This document shows, piece after piece, positions 40,497-52,486 of a stretch of 64,000 nucleotides of DNA; positions within the stretch are counted from its first letter, which is position 1; the number at the start of each line of letters is the position of its first letter. The stretch covers positions 1-64,000 of the forward strand of contig CACGFX010000002.1 in the NCBI GenBank assembly GCA_902572395.1. The letters run 5' to 3'. The stretch is from an uncultured Synechococcaceae cyanobacterium (GTDB lineage: Bacteria; Cyanobacteriota; Cyanobacteriia; PCC-6307; Cyanobiaceae). Below the pieces are notes generated by a model. That model worked only from the letters and a program-made list of their open reading frames with translations, had not been told where the DNA came from and did no database searches. The position numbers and the translations under genes are program-made.

Positions 40497-41492
40497 GTGA
40501 CAAGTTTTATCACGGCAATGCAGAGTAAAGAATCAAACTTTAATCTAACTAATAGTAGATTAAGGTTAGTAAGTGGGACAACAAATCCTAAATTAGCTGA
40601 AGAAATTGCATCATACTTGGGGATTGAAAATGTCCCTTTAATATCTAAAAGATTTGCAGATGGAGAACTCTATGTTCAGATTCAGCAATCTATTAGAGGT
40701 TGTGATGTATTCCTTATACAACCTACGTGCGCTCCTGTAAACGATAGTTTAATGGAGCTCATGATCATGGTTGACGCATGCAAGAGAGCTTCCGCAAGGC
40801 AAATAACTGCTGTAATACCCTATTTTGGATATGCAAGGGCAGATAGGAAGACCTCAGGAAGAGAGTCTATAACTGCAAAATTAACTGCTAATTTACTAGA
40901 GAAATCAGGAGTTGATAGAGTTCTAGCGATGGACTTACACTCGGCTCAAATACAAGGCTACTTTGATATACCATGCGATCATATTTACGGTTCACCTGTA
41001 TTAATTGATTATCTAGAAAGTTTAAATTTAGAAGAAATAGTTGTAGTCTCTCCTGATGTAGGCGGGGTAGCGAGAGCAAGAGCATTCGCCAAATTAATGA
41101 AGGACGCGCCCTTGGCTATAATTGATAAAAGGAGATCTTCGCATAATATCGCTGAAAGTCTAACGGTTATTGGTGAAGTCAAAGGTAAAACGGCTATTCT
41201 TATAGACGACATGATAGATACCGGAGGCACAATTTGTTCTGGAGCAAATTTACTAAAAAAAGAAGGAGCGAATAGAATATTTGCATGTGCTTCACATGCT
41301 GTATTTTCTCCGCCTTCATATGAAAGATTAAGTTCTAAGAATCTTTTCGAACAAGTTATTGTGACTAACAGCATACCAGTTATACAAAAAGATAATTTTC
41401 CTCAGTTAAAAGTTCTTTCCGTCGCTAATATGCTGGGAGAAGCTATTTGGAGAATCCACGAAGAAAGTTCTGTTAGTTCTATGTTTAGATAA
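40497..41492 (+). CDS. prs: Ribose-phosphate pyrophosphokinase
   Basis: RFADGELYVQIQQSIRGCDVFLIQPTCAPVND; DLHSAQIQGYFDIPCDH; ILIDDMIDTGGTI; GTG start. Confidence 0.96.
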   Translation: MTSFITAMQSKESNFNLTNSRLRLVSGTTNPKLAEEIASYLGIENVPLISKRFADGELYVQIQQSIRGCDVFLIQPTCAPVNDSLMELMIMVDACKRASARQITAVIPYFGYARADRKTSGRESITAKLTANLLEKSGVDRVLAMDLHSAQIQGYFDIPCDHIYGSPVLIDYLESLNLEEIVVVSPDVGGVARARAFAKLMKDAPLAIIDKRRSSHNIAESLTVIGEVKGKTAILIDDMIDTGGTICSGANLLKKEGANRIFACASHAVFSPPSYERLSSKNLFEQVIVTNSIPVIQKDNFPQLKVLSVANMLGEAIWRIHEESSVSSMFR

Positions 41493-41506
41493 AAGAAACT
41501 ATTTTT

Positions 41507-41941
41507 TTACAACCCTTGTAATTTCTTGAGTCTCTCAGTTTCAATCTTAAATTGTTTTTCGATCTTTTCAGGAACATTATCTGGACACACTTGAAGAGCT
41601 GATTCAACTAATTGCAGAGATGCAATAAATTGTAATTGTTTAATATCAACTATTTGTTCTTTCTTTTTCTCTATTATTTTCCCTCCATGTTTTTGTGATA
41701 CTACTGATGCAAATGTTGCAGAGGCAACGTTTAATGTTTTTGGGAAATCTAAATCAAATCCTTTTCTTGTCGCATTACATAGAAATGAGACACCCATCCC
41801 ATGATATAAATCTAAATCATTTTTATTGGCAGGGGAATTTTTAACATTTGCATTTACTTTATTTAATTCATTATTTGTATCAAATAAAAAAGATGAAAAA
41901 ATTACTAAGATTGCAAAAAATTTAGATATTTTAAAACTCAT
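41507..41941 (-). CDS. Conserved hypothetical exported protein
   Basis: N-terminal signal-like hydrophobic segment. Confidence 0.65.
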   Translation of the reverse strand: MSFKISKFFAILVIFSSFLFDTNNELNKVNANVKNSPANKNDLDLYHGMGVSFLCNATRKGFDLDFPKTLNVASATFASVVSQKHGGKIIEKKKEQIVDIKQLQFIASLQLVESALQVCPDNVPEKIEKQFKIETERLKKLQGL

Positions 41942-42013
41942 ATTAAAATTATTTTAATTAATATTATCAAAGATAACATTTTTTATTTTTTTAACTAAAT
42001 CTGCCACAAGAAT

Positions 42014-42553
42014 TTATTTAATAATTTTAATTTCGTGATGATTCTCTACTATTTTAAGGATATTTTTTTTCCATGAATATATAACCCTAAATCTATAATT
42101 ATCAGCATCTACAAGCCTTGTATGTTCAAGTATATACCAATCTTTGTAGGAAGATTCAAAAATCATTTCGTGTTCGTCGACTTGCTTAATATTTGAAATA
42201 CCTTCATCATTACTTAAATAAAATTTTTCCCTCTTAAGTTGATGGCCTTTTAAAAATGCATGCATTTCTCCTCGTTCTTTATACTGGGGATTTTCTTCAA
42301 AGAAATTATATTTTTTTTCTGGGTACCAAGTAAATTTATAATGCGATTCCCATTCGGATTTACTCTCGAGAGCTTGAATCTTTATATTCATACTTAAATT
42401 ATAATTTTTCTGTGCTTCATCGAGAAAATAAGTTCTATTAGATTTCCACAATCCAATATTCCTGGAAAACCATCTTTTTAAATTACTATTTAAATTGATT
42501 TCAGGAGGATTTTCACCAAAATGTAAATTTTTCTTTGGATTAATAGCAACCAT
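42014..42553 (-). CDS. Conserved hypothetical protein; possibly lipocalin/CpcS-like
   Basis: LKRWFSRNIGLWKSNRTYFL followed by a beta-rich segment; weak resemblance only. Confidence 0.55.
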   Translation of the reverse strand: MVAINPKKNLHFGENPPEINLNSNLKRWFSRNIGLWKSNRTYFLDEAQKNYNLSMNIKIQALESKSEWESHYKFTWYPEKKYNFFEENPQYKERGEMHAFLKGHQLKREKFYLSNDEGISNIKQVDEHEMIFESSYKDWYILEHTRLVDADNYRFRVIYSWKKNILKIVENHHEIKIIK

Positions 42554-42659
42554 TTATAAATAAGACCTATTTATTTAATAGCTTATCTGTAAAATAAAAA
42601 TAAATATCTTAAGGTGTTTATAAGGATTAACAGCTTTTCAACACTTCAGAGGAATACAT

Positions 42660-43778
42660 TTGAATGATAAAAAAGAGCTAAAACTAATACTTGTGGCAGC
42701 TAGAAATCAACTTTCTAGTAATGATATTAAGTCCCTAATAGCTTATTTAGAATCAGATGATTGTGAATTTAATATATCTCTTCAGATCTCTGAACCCACA
42801 GAGCAGCCAGAATTACTTGAATTACATAGATTAGTCGCTATTCCTGCTCTTATAAAGGTTTCCCCAGCTCCAAAGCAAATATTTGCTGGAAGTAATATTT
42901 TCTCTCAGTTGCAAAAATGGTTGCCAAGGTGGTCACAGGAAGGTTTAACAAAAAATCTTGGGATTAATTTGCAGCCATCCAAAATTGATTCAATAAGAAC
43001 TCAAAAAGAATTTCTATTGGAAGACGAACTTCTTGTTTTAAGACAAGAAAATGAGACATTAACAAAAAGAATAGAATCTCAGGAAAGATTATTAAGAATG
43101 GTCGCACATGAATTAAGAACACCTTTAACTGCTGCTACTTTGGCTGTTCAAAGTCAAAAACTAGGACAAATAGATATTTCAAAATTACAGGAGGTAATTA
43201 AAAGACGTCTTGAAGAAATTGAACTCTTATCTCAGGATCTTTTGGAGGTTGGAACAACTAAATGGGAGGCGTTATTTAATCCTCAGAAAATTGATTTAGG
43301 TAATATTAGTGCTGAAGTAATACTCGAATTAGAAAAATTCTGGAGATTAAGGAATATCGAAATTGATACCGATATTCCCTCTGATCTGCCAAGTGTATTT
43401 GCAGATCAAAGAAGAATGAGGCAAGTATTTTTAAATTTAATTGAAAATGCTATTAAATTTTCTAAAGACTCTGGATCTATAAAAATCACTATGATTCATA
43501 AGACAAATCAATGGGTAGAAATAACAATTTGTGACAAAGGTGCAGGTATTCCTTTAAGCGAACAAAAAAGAATTTTTCTAGATAGGGTTAGACTTCCCCA
43601 GACCTCTGAAGGAACTTCAGGATTTGGCATAGGATTATCAGTATGTAGGAGAATAGTACAAGTCCATGGAGGAAGAATATGGGTTGTATCTGAAATTGGA
43701 GTAGGTTCCTGCTTTCATTTCACAGTTCCTGTGTGGCAAGGACAAAACAAAGAGCAACAATACTTGACGAAAGGCTAG
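42660..43778 (+). CDS. sasA: Circadian-output sensor histidine kinase SasA
   Basis: KaiB-like N-terminal domain; H-box [17 protein letters not shown]-box [11 protein letters not shown]-boxes [15 protein letters not shown] start. Confidence 0.92.
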   Translation: MNDKKELKLILVAARNQLSSNDIKSLIAYLESDDCEFNISLQISEPTEQPELLELHRLVAIPALIKVSPAPKQIFAGSNIFSQLQKWLPRWSQEGLTKNLGINLQPSKIDSIRTQKEFLLEDELLVLRQENETLTKRIESQERLLRMVAHELRTPLTAATLAVQSQKLGQIDISKLQEVIKRRLEEIELLSQDLLEVGTTKWEALFNPQKIDLGNISAEVILELEKFWRLRNIEIDTDIPSDLPSVFADQRRMRQVFLNLIENAIKFSKDSGSIKITMIHKTNQWVEITICDKGAGIPLSEQKRIFLDRVRLPQTSEGTSGFGIGLSVCRRIVQVHGGRIWVVSEIGVGSCFHFTVPVWQGQNKEQQYLTKG

Positions 43779-43819
43779 CCTTACTCTTAGTTTTTAATAA
43801 GCTGTTATGCTAATTCCCT

Positions 43820-43892
43820 GGCCCCATCGTCTAGAGGCCTAGGACACCTCCCTTTCACGGAGGCGACAGGGGTTCGAATCCCCTTGGGGCTA
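43820..43892 (+). tRNA. tRNA-Glu (anticodon TTC)
   Basis: GGCCCCATCGTCTAGAGGCCTAGGACACCTCCCTTTCACGGAGGCGACAGGGGTTCGAATCCCCTTGGGGCTA; anticodon loop CTTTCAC. Confidence 0.95.
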
Positions 43893-43903
43893 TTAATTTA
43901 AAT

Positions 43904-44446
43904 TTATAACGATTTTTTGGGTGATTTTGCTTGCCGATCTACGGCAATTAAATTTTCTGAAAGATCCTTTTTTAATCTTTTCTCTATCATCCCTATTGGC
44001 ATCCACTGAAAACCTTGAACAGTAAGATCATAAATTAATGAATTTTTTGAAGAATTTTTAATGTTTTGTATTTTCCAACTACCTTCAAATTTCCTGAAAT
44101 CTCCTTTTATTAAATTGAATTTTAAGAGACCAAGCTCCTTATCTTCAAATAAGTCTATAGTTACTTCAGCTGAAAATTTCATGCCAAGGAAATCCTGAGC
44201 CCCAACTTGTTTAAGATGCACATTATTTTCCTTCTGAAATATTTTTTTGCTTGATAAAAGATTTGGGATGTAAAGATTTAGTCGATCATAATCTGTTAAA
44301 ACACTCCACAAAGAATCGAAACTTGCAGAAGTTGTAAGTTGAGCTGCCAGTCGTCTTGTTCCGCCAGAAAGCTTTTCCATCGTCTGCTCAATTGTCCTGA
44401 AATCATTCTCTTTATTATGATTCATTGATTCTTGAGGATTATTCAT
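43904..44446 (-). CDS. SRPBCC / polyketide cyclase-like protein
   Basis: TTSASFDSLWSVLTDYDRLNLYIPNLLSSKKIF pattern. Confidence 0.75.
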   Translation of the reverse strand: MNNPQESMNHNKENDFRTIEQTMEKLSGGTRRLAAQLTTSASFDSLWSVLTDYDRLNLYIPNLLSSKKIFQKENNVHLKQVGAQDFLGMKFSAEVTIDLFEDKELGLLKFNLIKGDFRKFEGSWKIQNIKNSSKNSLIYDLTVQGFQWMPIGMIEKRLKKDLSENLIAVDRQAKSPKKSL

Positions 44447-44626
44447 ACAATGAATTTTTAATTAGATAAAAATTATTTCTGTGTAACTATACTGATAAAA
44501 ACAATAAATACTGAAAAATAAAAATAATTTCATCTAATTATTCCGATCTCAAAACGTAACCATTTTTGTAAAATCACTACAAATTAAACTACAAATTGAT
44601 AATCTTTTATTAAAGAAATTTAAAAA

Positions 44627-45755
<1,129 letters not shown>

Positions 45756-45865
45756 ATCTTTGATATTTAGATTTAAGTTTCACCAACTAAATACTTTTTG
45801 GTTTAGACACAATATGTAGCTAATATTAAAAAAAAAGAGGATTTTAAATAAAGAATACTAAAAAT

Positions 45866-47389
45866 ATGCCTTCAACTTTAAGTAATCCTCTAAGATTAGG
45901 TTTACGGCAGGAAAGAGTTATATCTCCACAATGCTTAGTAATATTTGGTGCTAGTGGAGACCTTACTCATAGAAAATTAATACCAGCCTTATTTGAACTC
46001 TATTTGCAGAGAAGAATTCCTAGTGAATTTGGAATAGTTGGTTGTGCTAGAAGACCTTGGACTGATAATGAATTTAGAGAAAATATGAAAGCAAAGCTAT
46101 TAAATCAAATATCTGGAAAAGAAAGGGAGTGGGAACAATTTTCTAATTATCTTTTCTATGAACCTGTTGATCTTCAACAAAGTGATCATGTCTTAAGGCT
46201 TTCTAAGAGATTAAATGAAATTGATAAAACACAAGCTACTCATGGGAATAGAACATTTTATTTGTCAGTATCTCCGAATTTCTATGCAAGTGGATGTAAA
46301 GCTTTAAAAGTAGCTGGCCTTTTAGATGACCCTAAGAAAAGTCGTTTAGTGATTGAAAAACCTTTTGGAAGAAATTATTCAAGTGCAAAAAAATTGAATA
46401 AGATCGTCCAAAGTTGCGCTGAAGAAAGTCAGATTTATAGGATTGATCATTATTTAGGTAAAGAGACAGTTCAGAATATTCTAGTTTTGAGGTTTGCTAA
46501 CACTATTTTTGAACCAATCTGGAACAGAAATTATATATCAAGTGTTCAAATTACTTCATCTGAAACAGTGGGTGTTGAAGATAGAGCAGGATATTACGAA
46601 AGCTCTGGTGCTCTAAGGGATATGCTTCAAAATCATATGACACAAATGCTTGCTGTTACTGCTATGGAACCTCCTGGAAAGTTTGAACCGGAAGCAATAA
46701 GAAATGAAAAAGCTAAGGTTCTTCAAGCTTCAAAACTTGCTGACGAAAATGAACCATGGAATTGTTGCATAAGAGGTCAATATGGAGAAGGAGGAAATAT
46801 TTCAAATCGACTAAAAGGATATCGGCAGGAAGATGGTGTTAATTGTAATAGCACGACAGAAACTTATATTGCTACAAAAGTTTTCGTTGATAACTGGCGT
46901 TGGCAAGGGGTTCCTTTTTATTTGAGAACAGGTAAAAGACTACCTAAAAGACTTGGAGAAATAGTCTTGACTTTTAAAGACGTTCCTGTTCATTTATTTG
47001 AATCAACAATAATAAATCCTGCCCCAAATCAACTTATCCTTAGAATTCAGCCAAATGAAGGTGCAACTTTCAAATTTGAGGTAAAATCTCCTGGTTCTGG
47101 AATGAAATCAAGACCTGTTGAGATGGAATTCTCTTATGATGAATCATTTGGAGAACCCTCAGATGAAGGCTATGTAAGATTATTGGCTGATGCAATGCTT
47201 TCTGACCCAACACTATTTACTCGAAGTGATGAAGTAGAAGCAGCCTGGAAACTCTATACGCCATTAATAGAATTGATGGATAATTCTCCTTGGAAGTTAC
47301 CTATTTATAATTATGAATCTATGACGTGGGGACCTCCTGAGTCTGATCAATTAATTTCAAAAGATAATATTTTCTGGCGTAGACCTTAA
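45866..47389 (+). CDS. zwf: Glucose-6-phosphate 1-dehydrogenase
   Basis: IFGASGDLTHRKLIPALF; RIDHYLGKETVQN. Confidence 0.97.
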   Translation: MPSTLSNPLRLGLRQERVISPQCLVIFGASGDLTHRKLIPALFELYLQRRIPSEFGIVGCARRPWTDNEFRENMKAKLLNQISGKEREWEQFSNYLFYEPVDLQQSDHVLRLSKRLNEIDKTQATHGNRTFYLSVSPNFYASGCKALKVAGLLDDPKKSRLVIEKPFGRNYSSAKKLNKIVQSCAEESQIYRIDHYLGKETVQNILVLRFANTIFEPIWNRNYISSVQITSSETVGVEDRAGYYESSGALRDMLQNHMTQMLAVTAMEPPGKFEPEAIRNEKAKVLQASKLADENEPWNCCIRGQYGEGGNISNRLKGYRQEDGVNCNSTTETYIATKVFVDNWRWQGVPFYLRTGKRLPKRLGEIVLTFKDVPVHLFESTIINPAPNQLILRIQPNEGATFKFEVKSPGSGMKSRPVEMEFSYDESFGEPSDEGYVRLLADAMLSDPTLFTRSDEVEAAWKLYTPLIELMDNSPWKLPIYNYESMTWGPPESDQLISKDNIFWRRP

Positions 47390-47391
47390 AA

Positions 47392-48693
47392 ATGAAACCT
47401 CAACTAACACTCCAAACCCCTTTAGAGCTTCCTTATCAGGAAATTTCTAATTACCTTAATAAATTATGGATTTCAGAAGATAATGATAATAGTGGAGCCA
47501 ATACTTTTACATTAATGGTCTGGCAGCCTGCTTGGCTAGAACAATGTTTGGTTCAAAAAGGATTAGTAAATGGACCAATTACTGGAAATTTAAGTCCAGA
47601 GATAATTGAAGTTGCTAAAAAATTTATATTAGATCAAGGACTTCCTATCACTACTTCCCTAAATAGTGAAGAATTATTGAATTTGTTGAAGAAAAATTTA
47701 TCTAATAAAGACTTTGAAGATTTTAGAGGACAATTTTTTGAATCATCAATAAGTACATTGAATCCAAGAAGACTAATAACTCTAGCGCCAACATTAAATA
47801 AAAATTCGGATATCAAAACTTTTGTATCGGCTTACTGTCCATTAAGTGATACTTCAACTATGCAACCTATATGTGGGGATTTAGTTGTCATTAGGGGGGA
47901 CGCGGCCTCAATATCTAATAAAGGATTAAAAATAATTGATGGTTTATCAATTGACGAATTACCTTCATGGTTATGGTGGAATGGAAGCTTGGATGAATCA
48001 CCTGAAATCTTCGAATTTTTTATTAATTATGGTCTAAGGTTAATAATTGATACTGCTCTTGGATCGCCTCAAAGATGTTTAAAAGTTTTAGATCAATTAA
48101 ATAACTCAAATAAATCTATTAATGATTTGAATTGGGTTAGATTGAAAAATTGGAGGGAATCATTAGCAATGATTTTTGATCCGCCCTCGAGGAGACAAAT
48201 TTTAGATCATATTACTGATATAGATATTGATATCGCAGGAGATCATATGATTCAAGCTTTGTTTTTGATTTCATGGATTAGTGATAAGCTTGGTTGGTCA
48301 TTTCTGAGTGTTGAAAGGGATATAGAATCAATAAAAATAGAGTTTGAAAGAATTAATGGCGAAATAATTTCTGCATCAATTAATCCCTTATCTTTGGGAA
48401 ATCCAAGTATTCATTTAGGACAAGTTATTGGATTGAGGCTGATTTCAAAAATAAGTGAGGTTCAAAAAAATAACACTTGTGTAATACTTGGCTGTGAATC
48501 AGTGGAGTGTATGAGACTTGAAGCAGGGGGAATGGCTAATATGGAATTAATAGAACAAGTTGTTCCAAATTCTTTTTCTACATCAGAGTATGATGTTAGT
48601 AAATTATTGGGAAGTAGTAGAGGTAATACCAGCCCTCTTTTTGAAAATTCTATAAAAATAGCCCTTCAAATATTTAATGGTTTTAAGAACTAA
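47392..48693 (+). CDS. opcA: Glucose-6-phosphate dehydrogenase assembly protein OpcA
   Basis: Immediately downstream of zwf; OpcA-like WLWWNGSLDESPEIFEFFI. Confidence 0.92.
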   Translation: MKPQLTLQTPLELPYQEISNYLNKLWISEDNDNSGANTFTLMVWQPAWLEQCLVQKGLVNGPITGNLSPEIIEVAKKFILDQGLPITTSLNSEELLNLLKKNLSNKDFEDFRGQFFESSISTLNPRRLITLAPTLNKNSDIKTFVSAYCPLSDTSTMQPICGDLVVIRGDAASISNKGLKIIDGLSIDELPSWLWWNGSLDESPEIFEFFINYGLRLIIDTALGSPQRCLKVLDQLNNSNKSINDLNWVRLKNWRESLAMIFDPPSRRQILDHITDIDIDIAGDHMIQALFLISWISDKLGWSFLSVERDIESIKIEFERINGEIISASINPLSLGNPSIHLGQVIGLRLISKISEVQKNNTCVILGCESVECMRLEAGGMANMELIEQVVPNSFSTSEYDVSKLLGSSRGNTSPLFENSIKIALQIFNGFKN

Positions 48694-48696
48694 TAG

Positions 48697-50088
48697 ATGC
48701 CTTGTGTAATATCTTCTCCTTCAACTGATAGTGGAAAAACTACATTATCGCTTTTGCTATCTTGTTGGGCGTTTTCAAAAGGTATAAAGTTACAAACTTT
48801 CAAGGTTGGCCCAGATTATCTTGATCAACAACAACTTAGTTCAATTGGCCAACCTATTTGTAGGAATTTAGATATTTTTTTAAGTGGTGAGGAATGGGTT
48901 CAAGAAAGTTTTTTTAAACATTCTTTTAAATATGAATTCTCATTAATTGAAGGGGCAATGGGTCTATTTGATGGATTAGGGGCAACAACCTATTCAAGCA
49001 CGGCAAATATTTCTAAACTTCTCAATGCCCCAATAATTTTTATTGTTAATGCTAGAGGTCAAGTAGCTTCTCTTCTGGCGACTATTCGAGGTTTTAGAGA
49101 TTTTGATGGTGAGTTGTCAATAGCAGGAATTATATTTAACAACGTTAATTCAGATAGACATAAAAAATTGATCAAAGAGGTTTTTAAAGATGAAGAATTC
49201 GAAATTCTTGGTTTTTTACCATCTGATTCAAAAATAACTTTAAACAAAGCTAATTTAGGTTTGATATCTCCAATGGAAAATGAAAAAGAAATTGATGTGG
49301 AATATTTTGCAAATTTCGCCGAAAGAAACCTTGATGTATTTTCTCTTATTAAATTTCTGAAATCTCCTCAAAAGAAAATATTTAATTCTGTCAATTTTCA
49401 AGATTTTAAAATAGACAAAAGTAAACCTATAGCAATTGCAGAAGATAAAATCTTTCATTTTCAATACCCTGAAACTAAGGAGTTTTTGAGTGAAATAGGC
49501 ATTCCATTAATTTCATGGAGTATTTATGATGATGAAGAAATACCTAATGAGGCTTCTTCTTTAATTATTCCTGGGGGATTCCCTGAAAAATATGCTGATC
49601 ATATAAGTAACTCTACAAAAAGCTTAAATTCGTTAAAGAAATTCCGCAAAAATGGATTTATATATGCTGAGTGCGGAGGGATGATGATTTTAGGAGATTT
49701 CATAAAAGATGAAAATGGTAATAATCATAAAATGAGTGGCATCCTACCTTTTAGTTCAAAAAAAAGTAAACTTTCAGTAGGTTATAGATACATTGAGGGT
49801 TTAAAAGATACCCCGATCATTAAACAAAATCAATTAATTAGAGGACATGAATTTCATTATTGGGAAATTGAAAATAATTTATCTGAACTTGATTTTGGAA
49901 AGGCTGATCATCAGAAGAAACTTTCTTCCCCATGGAAAATTAAATCTTGGAAAACCGAATACAAAAATGAAGGCTTTTTTGATGAAAAATTACATGCAAG
50001 TTGGATTCACTTACATTTGCCAAGTTCTCTAGAAGTCGCAAAAAACTTTATAGATGCCACCCAAATTACTTTTTCAAAGCATTCTTAA
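48697..50088 (+). CDS. cobB: Cobyrinate a,c-diamide synthase
   Basis: SPSTDSGKTTLSLLL; FKVGPDYLD; EGAMGLFDG; IIPGGFPEKYA; AECGGMMIL. Confidence 0.93.
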   Translation: MPCVISSPSTDSGKTTLSLLLSCWAFSKGIKLQTFKVGPDYLDQQQLSSIGQPICRNLDIFLSGEEWVQESFFKHSFKYEFSLIEGAMGLFDGLGATTYSSTANISKLLNAPIIFIVNARGQVASLLATIRGFRDFDGELSIAGIIFNNVNSDRHKKLIKEVFKDEEFEILGFLPSDSKITLNKANLGLISPMENEKEIDVEYFANFAERNLDVFSLIKFLKSPQKKIFNSVNFQDFKIDKSKPIAIAEDKIFHFQYPETKEFLSEIGIPLISWSIYDDEEIPNEASSLIIPGGFPEKYADHISNSTKSLNSLKKFRKNGFIYAECGGMMILGDFIKDENGNNHKMSGILPFSSKKSKLSVGYRYIEGLKDTPIIKQNQLIRGHEFHYWEIENNLSELDFGKADHQKKLSSPWKIKSWKTEYKNEGFFDEKLHASWIHLHLPSSLEVAKNFIDATQITFSKHS

Positions 50089-50564
50089 TTTATTACCAAA
50101 TCAAATATTTTGAGAGGAGAACCTAAAAAAAACATTCCAGGTAAAGTGATTAATGGTCCTATAAAACTCCCTACCATGACCTCAATTTTTGTATGGCCTA
50201 GGGTTTCTTTTAATAGTAATTCAGATTGTGGGTCTAGTTTTTTTGATAGTTTATTAATTTCTGCAGCTTGAATCCCAGCTGATTTTCGAACACCACTAGC
50301 GTCATACATAACTATTAGTGCTATAGCAACTGATAATGCGAATATTGAGCTATCAAATCCTAATTCATAACCTATACCAGATGTGGCACCAGTTATTAAG
50401 GCGGAATGACTTGAGGGCATACCACCCGTCTCGAACATAATTCCAAATCTTATCTCACCAGTTGAAAAGAAATTAAATATGATTTTAAAAAATTGAGCTA
50501 GCAAACAGGATAATAGGCTCCAGAAAAGAACTGAATTATTAAAAAAAGAAAAAAACTCAGACAT
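50085..50564 (-). CDS. Divergent PAP2 family membrane protein (DUF212)
   Basis: FETGGMPSSHSALITGATSGIGYELG; MYDASGVRKSAGIQA. Confidence 0.88.
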   Translation of the reverse strand: MSEFFSFFNNSVLFWSLLSCLLAQFFKIIFNFFSTGEIRFGIMFETGGMPSSHSALITGATSGIGYELGFDSSIFALSVAIALIVMYDASGVRKSAGIQAAEINKLSKKLDPQSELLLKETLGHTKIEVMVGSFIGPLITLPGMFFLGSPLKIFDLVIN

Positions 50565-50576
50565 AAATTAAAAAAA

Positions 50577-51479
50577 TTATCTATCTCTATTTGTAATAAA
50601 GTCAGCTAAAGATATTAAATGCTTTGCATCTGCACCCCAAGGTTCAATTGCTTTTTTTGCTTTTTCAACTAAATCAAATGCTCTTTTCTTTGACTCCTCC
50701 ATTCCAAGTAATTTAGGGTAAGTAGTTTTGTCAGCTAAAAGATCTTTGCCGGCAGTTTTACCAAGCTTTTCACTGCTGGAAGTTAAATCAAGAATATCAT
50801 CTATTATTTGGAATGCTAAACCAATTCCCTCTGCATATGTTGTCAGAGCTTGTAATAGTTTTTCGTTAGCTCCTGCGATCATCGCACCTGTTCTAACGCA
50901 GGCCTTCAATAAAGCCCCAGTCTTATGAAGATGAATATATTCGAGAGTTTCAAGGTCGACTTCTTTGCCTTCGCATTCCAAATCAACAACTTGCCCCCCT
51001 ACTAAGCCTGGTGCACCAGCAACTAAGGATAATTCGCCAACCACATTTAATAATCTATTTGGATCGACTCCAGGGCTTCTTAAAGAGACCATTTCAAAGG
51101 CCCTTGTCAATAAAGCATCGCCTGCAAGAATAGCTATTGCATCTCCATATACTTTATGATTTGTCGCCCTACCTCTCCTCAAGTCATCATTATCCATGGC
51201 GGGTAGATCATCATGAATCAAGGACATTGTATGGATCATTTCTATCGCTACCGCAGTAGGAACTGCAAGAGAAGGTTCTCCTCCAGCCAGTGCACAAGAT
51301 GCTAAACATAAAATTGGACGTATTCTTTTCCCTCCAGCTAAGAGGGAATATCTCATTGATTCTCTGAGTATTTCTGGATTCTCAGGACCCAAGGAAAAAT
51401 CAAGTGCTTCTTCTACAACCTTTTTTGTATTTTTAAGATATTTTTCAAAATCAGAAATACTATTTATAACTTCAGTCAT
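50577..51479 (-). CDS. crtE: Geranylgeranyl diphosphate synthase
   Basis: [49 protein letters not shown]. Confidence 0.94.
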   Translation of the reverse strand: MTEVINSISDFEKYLKNTKKVVEEALDFSLGPENPEILRESMRYSLLAGGKRIRPILCLASCALAGGEPSLAVPTAVAIEMIHTMSLIHDDLPAMDNDDLRRGRATNHKVYGDAIAILAGDALLTRAFEMVSLRSPGVDPNRLLNVVGELSLVAGAPGLVGGQVVDLECEGKEVDLETLEYIHLHKTGALLKACVRTGAMIAGANEKLLQALTTYAEGIGLAFQIIDDILDLTSSSEKLGKTAGKDLLADKTTYPKLLGMEESKKRAFDLVEKAKKAIEPWGADAKHLISLADFITNRDR

Positions 51480-51515
51480 TTTATACCTTTAGTAAAAAAA
51501 ATTTCATCTTGGAGT

Positions 51516-52412
51516 TTATGGCAAAAGGTCATTAAGAGTTGATGATAAACCAAATTGTTTTTGCCAGCTAAAAATAGTATTTACAAGTAACATTGTTACT
51601 GTCATTGGTCCAACACCTCCTGGGACAGGTGTGTAAGCAAATACTTTAGAAATAACATCTTCTAATAATACATCGCCACATAATCTGGTTTGATATTTAT
51701 CGGAACTTTTTAATCTATGTATTCCAACATCAATAATTACTGCTCCTTCTTTTACATAACTCGAATCTACAAGATTGGGTTTTCCTGCAGCCGCAATTAG
51801 GATGTCGGCTTCTCTACAAATTTTATTCAAATTTAATGTTTTAGAGTGAGTAATTGTTACCGTGCCATTTAGGTTTAACAACATCAGCGATAGGGGTTTC
51901 CCAACAAGCAAACTTCTTCCTATGACAACAATTTTCTTGCCTTCAATTGTAATATTTTGGGATCTTAATAAATTAATAATTCCTGCTGGTGTACATGATC
52001 TCATCGCAGGCTCATTTTTTACTAGTTTGCCTATGTTTATCTCATTTAGTCCATCTACATCTTTGCTTGGATTAATATGGCTGATCAGTTTTTGCTCGTC
52101 AAACTTCTTTGGGATGGGAAGTTGTAGTAACATTCCATCAATATTTTTATCAGAATTAAGTTTGGTTATTAATTGTTCAACTTCTTTTTGCTCTACACTA
52201 TCTTTAAGATGAAAGATAAAGCTCTTTATTCCAATCCTTGAACAAGCTTTTTCCTTATTATTAACGTAAACACCACTCGCGGGGTCTTCACCTATTCTTA
52301 TTACAGCTAAACCGGGTGCTCTTTTTGCAAATTTTTTATTACTCGAGATATAATTAAATAATCTTTCTTCAATTTCAAGAGATAATTTTTTACCGTCTAA
52401 TTTTAATGACAT
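51516..52412 (-). CDS. folD: Bifunctional methylenetetrahydrofolate dehydrogenase/cyclohydrolase
   Basis: [67 protein letters not shown]. Confidence 0.96.
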   Translation of the reverse strand: MSLKLDGKKLSLEIEERLFNYISSNKKFAKRAPGLAVIRIGEDPASGVYVNNKEKACSRIGIKSFIFHLKDSVEQKEVEQLITKLNSDKNIDGMLLQLPIPKKFDEQKLISHINPSKDVDGLNEINIGKLVKNEPAMRSCTPAGIINLLRSQNITIEGKKIVVIGRSLLVGKPLSLMLLNLNGTVTITHSKTLNLNKICREADILIAAAGKPNLVDSSYVKEGAVIIDVGIHRLKSSDKYQTRLCGDVLLEDVISKVFAYTPVPGGVGPMTVTMLLVNTIFSWQKQFGLSSTLNDLLP

Positions 52413-52486
52413 TTAGAAAAACATCTCCTTTTTACACCTAGCATGCCTATAATTTTAAATTATTCAAATAGATTTATTTATATTCT

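Noticed and set aside
45756-45865. Candidate terminator hairpins after petH (AAATCT...AGATTT; CTAAA...TTTAG)
   Set aside because: Stems are only 5-6 bp and AT-rich, with no T tract; too weak to call.
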